Assembly (NCBI GenBank): GCA_002730875.1
Contig: PCBI01000012.1
Span: 186,001-250,000, forward strand
Length of the DNA: 64,000 nt
Source of the DNA: Spirochaetaceae bacterium
Lineage (GTDB): Bacteria > Spirochaetota > Leptospiria > Leptospirales > Leptonemataceae
Direction of reading: 5' to 3'
How positions within the stretch are numbered: position 1 is the first letter of the stretch; every line of letters begins with the position of its first letter. The notes under the pieces were generated by a model. It did not search any database and had not been told where the DNA came from. It worked only from the letters and a program-made list of their open reading frames with translations. The position numbers and the translations under genes were made by a program. Shown here piece by piece: positions 44,073 to 51,767 of this stretch.

Positions 44073-45926
44073 ATGAACATCCTTTCAGCCCAGAACCTGG
44101 GACGAAGACACGGCGATCAAACTCTGTTTGCGGACCTGACCATCGGATTGAATGCCGGCGAGAAGCTGGGCATCATCGGCCGAAACGGTCAGGGGAAGTC
44201 TACGCTGGCGCGAATACTGGCCGGGCTGGAGGAGCCGGATTCAGGTCAGGTCGTGCACAAGAAGGGGCTGAAGATCGCCTACATGGAACAGAATCCGGAA
44301 GCCCGTTCCGATTTAACCATTCAGCAGTACATTCGCCCCGGCGGAGAGAGTCTGCCTGTAGGACAGGTGCGCGAAGTATTGTCTCTTGTGGGCATTGAAG
44401 CGGAGGATAAGCCGCTATCCATGCTTTCGGGCGGCGGCCTTCGCCGTGCCTCTCTGGCCCGGGCCCTGTTAAGCGAAGCCGATCTATTGATTCTGGATGA
44501 GCCCACGAATCATCTGGACCTGGATGCGATATTGTCTCTCGAGGATCGGTTGCGACGGTTCTCAGGCGCATTACTGCTGATTACCCATGACCGCTACTTT
44601 CTGGACCGCATTGTAGGCTCCATCCTGGAGGTGGACCAGGGCTCCGTGCGGCGATTCGAAGGCGGTTATTCCAGCTTTCTTGAGAAGAAAGAGGCCCTGG
44701 AGCAGCAGGCGCGCCTCGCCGAGCACAAAGCAAAGAAGTTCCTTTCCACGGAATTGGAGTGGCTTCGAAGGCAGCCTAAAGCGCGCGGAACCAAGCAACG
44801 AGCGCGAATCGATCGCATTGAAAAGGTGCAAAGCAGAGACAAGTACTCCGAGCAAAAGCAGATGAAGCTGGCCGGAAAAAGCGCCCGGTTGGGAAACAAA
44901 ATCCTGGAGATTCACGATCTGGCAGCCAGCGTCGAGGACAAGGCGCTGTTCAGCGAATTCGAATACAGATTTCAGAGCGGCGACCGTGTTGGCATCCTGG
45001 GGCCAAATGGATGCGGCAAATCTACATTGCTGGACACCATCGCCAACCGTCGCAGCCCGGACCATGGTCGCATCGAGTACGGAGAGACTGTTCGAATCGG
45101 CTACTTTGATCAGATGGGCCGCATCATGCCCGATGACATGCGAGTAGAAGACTTCTTCAAACAGGAAGTGGGCCATCATACCATCGGTACCGGCCTTTCG
45201 CCAGGCGAGCTCCTGGAAGCTTTTCTTTTTCATCCATCGGTGCTTTATCGTCCGCTGGGCAAGCTATCCGGCGGCGAGAAGCGAAGAGTACTGTTAGTCT
45301 CCGTTCTATTAAACTCGCCGAATTTTCTGATTCTGGACGAACCTACAAACGATTTTGACATTTCTACCCTGACGGCTCTGGAATCCTATCTGGATGACTT
45401 TCCGGGGCCGGTGGTCACTGTTTCGCACGATCGATGGTTTCTGGATCGCGTAGCCTCGCATCTCTTCCTATTTCGTCCGGATGGAAAGATTCAGGACTAT
45501 GTAGGCAGCGCATCCGACTTCCTCGAAGATCGTCGAGACTCCGAATGGTTGCAGGAGAATAACTGGTCCGCAAGAGGCGACGCGGACAGGGAAAGGCCGG
45601 CTGGAGCCGTCTTGCTGGCAAAGTCGAATCAGGGCACGACTAACGGGGAAGGTGATAAGCTGGCGACGAATGCGACATCGGCCAGGCCCGTTCCAGCGCG
45701 GCGAATGGGCAATAAGGAGCGGAAAGAGCTTGCGGAGCTTCCGGGGCGCATTGAAAGCCTGGAAAAGGAGATCGCCGAACTGGAAAGTAAGCTATCTTCC
45801 GGCGAGTCGGACTCGGGAAAGCTGGCGACCTGGGGCGCGAGGCATGTTGAAGCGAACACAGAGTTGGAACAGGCCATGGAACGGTGGGTGGAATTAGAGG
45901 AAATCCAGAGGAGTCACACTTTATAG
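44073..45926 (+). CDS. ABC-F family ATPase (Uup-like)
   Basis: A 617-aa soluble protein with two ATP-binding cassettes and no membrane segment. NBD1 has Walker A GRNGQGKST (36-44), DEPTNHLDLD and THDRYFLDR; its signature loop reads LSGGGLRRA. Then the ABC-F linker (helical, basic, about 210-280), and NBD2 with GPNGCGKST, LSGGEKRRVLL and DEPTNDFDIS. The C-terminal 80 residues form a charged coiled coil (GNKERKELAELPGRIESLEK onward) as in Uup, which acts on branched DNA or ribosomes. The ATG at 44073 is the first plausible start. Monocistronic. Confidence 0.93.
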   Translation: MNILSAQNLGRRHGDQTLFADLTIGLNAGEKLGIIGRNGQGKSTLARILAGLEEPDSGQVVHKKGLKIAYMEQNPEARSDLTIQQYIRPGGESLPVGQVREVLSLVGIEAEDKPLSMLSGGGLRRASLARALLSEADLLILDEPTNHLDLDAILSLEDRLRRFSGALLLITHDRYFLDRIVGSILEVDQGSVRRFEGGYSSFLEKKEALEQQARLAEHKAKKFLSTELEWLRRQPKARGTKQRARIDRIEKVQSRDKYSEQKQMKLAGKSARLGNKILEIHDLAASVEDKALFSEFEYRFQSGDRVGILGPNGCGKSTLLDTIANRRSPDHGRIEYGETVRIGYFDQMGRIMPDDMRVEDFFKQEVGHHTIGTGLSPGELLEAFLFHPSVLYRPLGKLSGGEKRRVLLVSVLLNSPNFLILDEPTNDFDISTLTALESYLDDFPGPVVTVSHDRWFLDRVASHLFLFRPDGKIQDYVGSASDFLEDRRDSEWLQENNWSARGDADRERPAGAVLLAKSNQGTTNGEGDKLATNATSARPVPARRMGNKERKELAELPGRIESLEKEIAELESKLSSGESDSGKLATWGARHVEANTELEQAMERWVELEEIQRSHTL

Positions 45927-46054
45927 AGGACTATGCCGGCCAGGACTTCGAAAGAAAGAGGAGGGCAAGCCAGATAGGCGGTGCCGATGTTATTTGTCGG
46001 CGATCGCCCATAAATGAAGTAGAACCGGGGTTGCGATAAAGACTGCCTGCGGCC

Positions 46055-48352
46055 TCAGGGATCAGCGTGAAGATAATGCGCCAGCTTTCTTTGAAGATCA
46101 GCAATGTCCAGAGGCTTGGTCAGGTAATCGTCAAAACCGGCGTTTCGCGCATTGGAAATTTCGGATTCCATGGCATCCGCAGAGATGCAAATGGCTGGCT
46201 TCACGCTCGCATCGCGCCAGCTTCTAATGGTCTGAATGATTTCAAAGCCAGTGAGATCCGGCAGCCGCAGATCAATGAGAAATAGGTCTACATCGTTTTC
46301 GCGGGCCATTCGCAAACCTTCTTCGCCGGTGTTGGCTTTTAGCAGTTCGACCCCCGGAGTAGAAAGAATAATCTGCTCCATGAGCCGCATGTTGATCGGG
46401 TTGTCTTCGATGTAGAGTACTTTGCCATGGATGGCATTTAGATCTTTTCCTTCTTGAGGTTTCAGATCCAGGTCTGAAAGAGGCGAGGCTGCCTCTCCCT
46501 CCCGGAAATACAGACAAAAGGTGGATCCTTTTCCGGAAGCCGAATGGAAGCGAAGACCGCCGCCCATAAGCTCCAGTAGCTCCTTTGTAAGAGCCAATCC
46601 CAGCCCTGTTCCTTCAATGCCGGAAGATTCCATGCCCAGACGTTGAAATGGCTCAAAGAGCTTTGTCTGCTTTTCTTCCGGGATACCCGGGCCGGTGTCC
46701 GAAATGGATATTCGCACATTTCCTGTTCCGGTATTTTCGATGCGGACTTCTACAGAACCATCGGTGCGGTTGTATTTGATGGCATTACTCAAAATGTTAA
46801 TAACACATTGCTGGCTGCGCAATGGATCGGCATCAATGGCATGGTCCTTACCGGGTGGCTCGAAGTTCACCCGTATACCCTTTTTCTGGGCCAGGGGGCC
46901 GGTTAAACGGATGCATTGCTCTATCAAAGACTTCCCGTCGATGGTAGAGATGTTTAGATCCAGTTCGCGCGATTCTACTCGGGAGAGGTCCAGAACATCA
47001 GCCAGTAGGCCCTGAATGTAGTCTCCGGCTTTTAAGATCTCTGCGATTCGGTGGGCCTGGGTAGGACCGAGATTTTCCCCGGGCCCGTTCAGCAACTGCG
47101 CGTAGCCCAGCATGGCATTTAGCGGGGTCCTGAGTTCATGACTGAGATTGGAAAGAAATCGAGTTTTGGCCTGGTTATGGTCTAGAGCCCGGCGGTGTTC
47201 CTCTTTTTGTCGGGCTTCCTCTTCTTTTCTGCTTGTGATCTCCTGGACCGTTCCAAAGACCCGCTGGACTTTGTCATCGAATAGTTCGCCTTCCCCGCGC
47301 GCTTCAATCCATTTGTATTTTCCTTTCCAGGTCTTTATGGGCAGTTCGAGACAGAAAGACTGGCCGGCACTCATGGCTCTTTCCACCGCTTCTCGAATGG
47401 CCTTTCGACTGGCTTCGTCCGCATAGAATTGAATGGCATTGTGAACATTTGGCTGATAGCCATCCGGAACATCGTGAATCCTTCGTGTAACGTCGGACCA
47501 GAAAAGAATCCCGGTGGTCAAATCCACTTCCCATCCGCCGATGCCCGCTACCTCGCTGGTTCGTTCCAGGAAGGTTTCCATTTTTCTAAGCTGCAATTCG
47601 CCGAGTTTCTGACTGGTTATATCCTGTACGATGCCTGTGGATCGTAAGGCTTTGCCCTGGCTATCAAAGGCGGTCTTACACTTTTCCCGAACCCATTTGA
47701 TGCGTCCGTCCGGAAAGAGTAATCTGTGTTCTATTTCGTATGGCTGGCGGTTCTTGAGAGAATCTGTATAGGCCTTGTCTACCCGGCCACGATCTTCCGG
47801 ATGTATGGCGTTCAGAAATGCCTCGTAGGAGGCCGGGAATCGTTCTGGATCGATTTCGAACATCTCAAAAATGCCCGAGGACCAGTGCAGATGATTGCGT
47901 ACCAGATCCAGTTCCCAGCGGCCCATAAGAGCAAGGCTTTGCGCTTCGGCCAGTTCCTGGTTTTCGCGCATAAGCTTTTGAAGTTGGCTTTCGCGTAATG
48001 TCACGTCTCGGAGAATGCCCTGGATTTCCTGATCTGCTATGGACCCGATTTTCTCCAGGATGCGAACCGTACCATCGGGATGCAATATGCGAAAGTGAAG
48101 GTTGCACGAATGGCCGGCACCGGAACTCAGGAGCGAGGATTGCACCCGTGCCCGGTCATCCGGATGAACGAACTGAAAGAATTCCTCTACCCCGACCTTC
48201 CGCAACTCGGGGCGTCCGAGTATTTTGGCCGCATTTGCATTAAACTGCAATTCGCTTGCCTGCAAGTTAAGGGCCCAGTTGCCCACGCGATCGCTGGCAT
48301 CTATGTAGATAGGTGAATTCATCACAGCAGAGGCATAGTGTGGTAGATTCAC
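46055..48352 (-). CDS. Hybrid PAS histidine kinase with C-terminal receiver domain
   Basis: A 765-aa cytoplasmic sensor. Residues about 15-380 contain three or more PAS/PAC modules (VHPDDRARVQSSL, NAIHPEDRGRVDKAY, and KWIEARGEGELFDDKVQRVF). The HisKA region at about 395 has NLSHELRTPLNAMLGYAQ with phosphoacceptor His405; the HATPase follows with N box (INILSNAIKYNR), SDTGPGIPEE and GTGLGLALTKEL. The receiver (about 640-765) has IEDNPINMRL, phosphoacceptor Asp694 in LIDLRLPDLTG and KPLD lysine. No membrane helix, so it senses an intracellular cue. A partner Hpt or output gene is not adjacent. Confidence 0.95.
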   Translation of the reverse strand: MNLPHYASAVMNSPIYIDASDRVGNWALNLQASELQFNANAAKILGRPELRKVGVEEFFQFVHPDDRARVQSSLLSSGAGHSCNLHFRILHPDGTVRILEKIGSIADQEIQGILRDVTLRESQLQKLMRENQELAEAQSLALMGRWELDLVRNHLHWSSGIFEMFEIDPERFPASYEAFLNAIHPEDRGRVDKAYTDSLKNRQPYEIEHRLLFPDGRIKWVREKCKTAFDSQGKALRSTGIVQDITSQKLGELQLRKMETFLERTSEVAGIGGWEVDLTTGILFWSDVTRRIHDVPDGYQPNVHNAIQFYADEASRKAIREAVERAMSAGQSFCLELPIKTWKGKYKWIEARGEGELFDDKVQRVFGTVQEITSRKEEEARQKEEHRRALDHNQAKTRFLSNLSHELRTPLNAMLGYAQLLNGPGENLGPTQAHRIAEILKAGDYIQGLLADVLDLSRVESRELDLNISTIDGKSLIEQCIRLTGPLAQKKGIRVNFEPPGKDHAIDADPLRSQQCVINILSNAIKYNRTDGSVEVRIENTGTGNVRISISDTGPGIPEEKQTKLFEPFQRLGMESSGIEGTGLGLALTKELLELMGGGLRFHSASGKGSTFCLYFREGEAASPLSDLDLKPQEGKDLNAIHGKVLYIEDNPINMRLMEQIILSTPGVELLKANTGEEGLRMARENDVDLFLIDLRLPDLTGFEIIQTIRSWRDASVKPAICISADAMESEISNARNAGFDDYLTKPLDIADLQRKLAHYLHADP

Positions 48353-48604
48353 GAAAACGTGTCAGTAAAAAATTCAGGAAAGTCCGTATTCCCGCGAAAG
48401 GTGGGTGCAGTACCCCGGTATGGGATCGGATGCCCGTCTTTCAGGCAGGGGGATAAGTCGGTTCCCCTGCTTGCTTGGGACGAGAATCCCATATGTTTGT
48501 CGAAAAAAAATGATTCTTTGTGGTTTAGAGTCTCCGGTTGCTTTTTGACCGGCTAGCGCGGCGCAGGAATCGGAAAGGTCGCGTCATCGGACACGTTCTA
48601 GCTT

Positions 48605-48997
48605 CTAGTGTTGGTTCTCTAAAATCTTGCGAGCTTCTTTGAGTAGATCCGTGGCCACAGGAACTCGGATCATGCCGTCTTTGTCGGGCTTCATGTCGTC
48701 CGGGGCGAAAACGTCTTCCAGGGAATCGTCCTTCAGTTTGTCCGGACCAATCCACTGGGCAAAGGCGCCCACCATTCGGCGGTGTAGATCATCGATCTTG
48801 ATTTGAGCGCCGGCCTTTTTGTAATAGCCATACGCCATTAATGGAAGGCGTTTTTCATACATGTAGTAGTCGCCGATGCGGATCAAGCCTTCTGAATACC
48901 CCGCTTTGGTGTAGAACTCCCGAGCTCGGTGGAAGTCTTCCTCTTCAAAGGCCACGTCGCCGCGCCGGATAAGTTCTTCTTTGATCCTGGCATCCAT
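48605..48997 (-). CDS. TPR-like hypothetical protein, 130 aa
   Basis: No named family recognised. The first 65 residues look like TPR/SEL1-type helical repeats: LIRRGDVAFEEEDFHRAREF, then YTKAGYSEGLIRIGDYYMYE and AYGYYKKAG. The C-terminal half is acidic and mixed. No signal peptide, so a cytoplasmic scaffold-like role is likely. Located between the hybrid kinase and the DUF6714-like gene, on the same strand; the gaps (about 250 and 100 bp) make an operon uncertain. A GCAGGGG/CCCCTGC stem-loop at 48445-48470 lies between it and the kinase start. Confidence 0.65.
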   Translation of the reverse strand: MDARIKEELIRRGDVAFEEEDFHRAREFYTKAGYSEGLIRIGDYYMYEKRLPLMAYGYYKKAGAQIKIDDLHRRMVGAFAQWIGPDKLKDDSLEDVFAPDDMKPDKDGMIRVPVATDLLKEARKILENQH

Positions 48998-49095
48998 TAC
49001 TACTTATTACGGCAATTTGCTGGAGTAGGGCAAGAGGAAAAACGGTCTTTCAAAAGAGGTTCTATGGGGCGCGGGCGGCGCGCTACCGGAACCGT

Positions 49096-49596
49096 TCAAT
49101 ATACGTCAAACTGATGCCAGTATTTGTAATATGCCCTTTCCGCGAAATCCTCGTCGGTCATGCCGCTGGTATCCTCGGCCAGCAGCCGAACAAAAGCGGC
49201 ACAGGCCCGGAGCTGCTCTTCCGAAAAAAGCGAATACTTTTTATCGTCGAATTCCTTCCGTTTTGGTTCATGCACACTGCGTTCCAGAGCATACAGCGCA
49301 TTGTCCAGTGGAACCCTTCCCGGATGGGAATAGTTGCGCAGGTACCAGACCATGAATGCAGGAAGATAGTATCTGAACCCCACCGGATCCAGATAGCTCA
49401 AAGCGAACTGACATTCCTCTAGATGATCATCCGGAACATCTTGCCAGGGGCCTTTATGATCCTTTTTCCAGTGAATCGCATCATTGTCGTAATCCCAATT
49501 ATCATGGGCTTCCGCTACATGCAATGTCAGCTTGTCCGGCTGAGGCACGCCATCAAAGGCAGATTGGATGAGTTCTATGACCTGTTCTTTGTCCAT
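49096..49596 (-). CDS. DUF6714-like hypothetical protein
   Basis: A 166-aa soluble protein. Segment CQFALSYLDPVGFRYYLPAF (about 63-82) followed by MVWYLRNY is the pattern I associate with DUF6714 proteins. The start (IELIQSAFDGVPQPDKLTLH) and later FSEEQLRACAAFVRLLAED fit that group. Function is unknown; such proteins are often found in small, scattered stress or immunity-like loci in bacteria, but no partner is seen here. The gene is on the same strand as the TPR-like gene downstream of it, about 100 bp apart. Confidence 0.6.
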   Translation of the reverse strand: MDKEQVIELIQSAFDGVPQPDKLTLHVAEAHDNWDYDNDAIHWKKDHKGPWQDVPDDHLEECQFALSYLDPVGFRYYLPAFMVWYLRNYSHPGRVPLDNALYALERSVHEPKRKEFDDKKYSLFSEEQLRACAAFVRLLAEDTSGMTDEDFAERAYYKYWHQFDVY

Positions 49597-49815
49597 GGTA
49601 CCCTGGCTGTGCAGATACCTCCTGCATGGGAGGGCGGGGGATCTGAATTGAGAAAAACATCATATGCTTTAATGAGCGCTCGAAGGCTGGGATGAGCGCA
49701 GGACTCCAGGACGGCATTGCAAAAGTTAGAGAAAAACGATCAATTCGTGATACTGGAAATCCGATTTCCTTCGGCGTGGGTTGGTAGAATCGGGCTCCGT
49801 TCTTCCGTCCGGGAT

Positions 49816-50166
49816 TCAAGCAGTGGCGGGGGTGTTGATAGTACAGCGACCCTGGAATACAGTGCCGTCTTCAACGATCAAGCTCGGGGTTACGATATCT
49901 CCGTAGAGCTTGCCTGTGGAAAGAAGAACCACCCGGGTTTTTGCCTGAATAGAGCCCCGGATCTCGCCTCCTACGACAACGATCCCTGCGCGAATGTCGG
50001 TATCTACCAGACCGCTCTGCCCAACCAGAACCTTGCCTTCGGTCTCAATGAGACCTTTGAAGTAGCCATCGATTCGAATTAGATCTTTGACTTTAAACTC
50101 GCCGCGAAATTCGGAGCCTTCGCCAATGAGCGAATTGACGATTAACGATTCGGTGGATTCAGCCAT
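49816..50166 (-). CDS. Bactofilin (polymer-forming cytoskeletal protein)
   Basis: A 116-aa beta-helical polymer former. The DUF583 core is plain: repeated short strands with Gly, as in FRGEFKVKDLIRIDGYFKGL, VLVGQSGLVDTDIRAGIVVV, GEIRGSIQAKTRVVLLSTGK and LYGDIVTPSLIVEDG. Bactofilins in spirochetes and other bacteria determine cell curvature and helical pitch and often act with M23 peptidases. Its ATG at 50166 overlaps the last 25 bp of the M23 gene at 50142, so the two are translationally coupled and likely act together. Confidence 0.93.
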   Translation of the reverse strand: MAESTESLIVNSLIGEGSEFRGEFKVKDLIRIDGYFKGLIETEGKVLVGQSGLVDTDIRAGIVVVGGEIRGSIQAKTRVVLLSTGKLYGDIVTPSLIVEDGTVFQGRCTINTPATA

Positions 50167-51302
50167 TGTTCCTGCAGATGATTCATGAATGCGTGTGGAT
50201 TGTAGGCTACCGTGCCTATATGTAACTCGTAGTATAGCATGTTCGTGGGGGCCTGACCGGTGCGACCGGATGTGCCAATGGTCTGGCCTTTTTCCACTGT
50301 ATCGCCCACGCCCACATCGACACGATCCAGGTGAGCGTAGAATGTCTTCATACCGAATCGATGCTCTACCCAGATATGCAGTCCAAAAACGTCATCGTAG
50401 TCGATGCTTATGACTTCGCCCGGAGCGGTACTTACGACTTCGGTACCCGGTACCGTGCCGATTTCAATCCCCTGGCGAAAAACTTGCTTGCCGCGCAGAG
50501 TATCTGTTTGCCAGCCGTAGGGACTGAGAATATATCCCTGCGCAGGCCAGATACTGGGAGTGTTGGTGAGTAGGTTCTGCATCTCCCGGGATTTAAGCTC
50601 TTTCAGTATTCGGTCCGAAAGCTCCACGGCTCGCTTCAGGTTTTCGTTGTCCTGTCGGGAAAGGAAAAGTACCCGCTGCAGAAGCTCTTCGGTCCTCGTC
50701 TGGTCGCAATCGCTGCCCAGTTCCTTGCACTCTTTGACCGCGGTGCGAAGCTTCTCCAGTTCATCTTCCATGATGGCCTGGCCGGCGCCCCCCTGGGCAT
50801 AGGGTTCGGTTTTCTTCCCGCCCAGCTTCAAGTAGAGCTCGGCGATTGTATTTGCATATCGAGTAATGGTTCCGTGCAGAGGCAGGATTTCTTCGGCCAT
50901 GCGAACGCTCTGCAGATTAAACTGGGAGTTGGAAAGCCCCATATCGTAGAACTGAATATCTTCCCCGGATTTACCTACCAGGCTAAAAACAGAGATGGTC
51001 ATTACGATGAGAAGCGTAATGAGTCCGGCAGCAAGAGAATAGAGCGTAATATGGGCGTTAAAGATCTTACGTTCATTGTGGGGAATCACCATGATGGTGA
51101 GCTTTTCCCGACCCTTTAAATGAACCCACTCTAGAAACTCTCGAAAATCGTGTTTCCATTTATCCCAGCGGGTCGGCGGTTTCTGCGGTTGGCCCGGATC
51201 ACGAAGATAGTCCTGAAGCTGCGAATAGGACATGGGATCGGAGGACTTTTTTCGGCCCCTGGTGCTGGCTTTTTTCTGTTTGTCGCTTCTCTGTTTAGCC
51301 AT
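50142..51302 (-). CDS. M23/LytM-domain membrane protein, zinc ligands apparently lost
   Basis: A 386-aa inner-membrane protein: basic cytosolic N-terminus (about 1-80), one membrane helix (about 83-109), a periplasmic coiled region (about 130-245) and a LytM/M23 domain (about 250-375). The domain is unmistakable (PYGWQTD, GTEVVSTAPGEVISI, FYAHLDRVDVGVGDTVEKGQ, TIGTSGRTGQ). The usual first zinc motif HxGxD is replaced by R276-Q-G-I-E280, and the HxH motif of GPHLHFE is replaced by M355-L-Y357 before Glu359; only His324 (YAHL) remains. It is therefore probably a non-catalytic scaffold of the EnvC/NlpD kind. Coupled to the bactofilin gene by a 25-bp overlap. Confidence 0.88.
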   Translation of the reverse strand: MAKQRSDKQKKASTRGRKKSSDPMSYSQLQDYLRDPGQPQKPPTRWDKWKHDFREFLEWVHLKGREKLTIMVIPHNERKIFNAHITLYSLAAGLITLLIVMTISVFSLVGKSGEDIQFYDMGLSNSQFNLQSVRMAEEILPLHGTITRYANTIAELYLKLGGKKTEPYAQGGAGQAIMEDELEKLRTAVKECKELGSDCDQTRTEELLQRVLFLSRQDNENLKRAVELSDRILKELKSREMQNLLTNTPSIWPAQGYILSPYGWQTDTLRGKQVFRQGIEIGTVPGTEVVSTAPGEVISIDYDDVFGLHIWVEHRFGMKTFYAHLDRVDVGVGDTVEKGQTIGTSGRTGQAPTNMLYYELHIGTVAYNPHAFMNHLQEQWLNPPNR

Positions 51303-51767
51303 TTTGATTCTCGCCCTCGGGGCAACCCTGGTTCCGAAGCATGTTGCTTAAAAAACCGTCTCTGTCAGTCCAATGCCTGCACTTTTTGAAGGGTATGCTT
51401 TCCTGTCATTTTCATTTTCGGCCCTGACAGCCCGGGGCTGCATAGCTCGTCCACTTTCCTGTGCCCAGGTTGCCGCCCGGGCTACAGCCTCGGCGCATAA
51501 TATCAGCGACGTACCCGGGTACAGGATAGCCTTGAAGTGGGGCTGCAGTAAATCCAGCACTTTTCCTGCCTTGCCGGGACCGCGGGGCCCCTGGTCTCAA
51601 TGCCACAATGCCGGCTTCGACAGGCCTGGCAAGGCCACGGAAGGTAAGAGAAGTCAGTGGAAAGCCTCCGACTCTGGCTAAAATCGCCGGATTGGAGGGC
51701 CTGACCTGCGCACCACTGTTTCGATAATTGTAGGATTCAAAAAAGGTTTGCCTCTACGATCCATTGA
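51303..51767. other. Divergent intergenic region between M23 and PlsC-GpsA genes
   Basis: About 465 bp. A distant inverted repeat, GCCTTGCC (51568-51575) / GGCAAGGC (51628-51635), is present. Open frames on both strands (51348-51681) lack ribosome-binding sites or motifs. The promoters of both flanking genes should be here. Confidence 0.4.
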
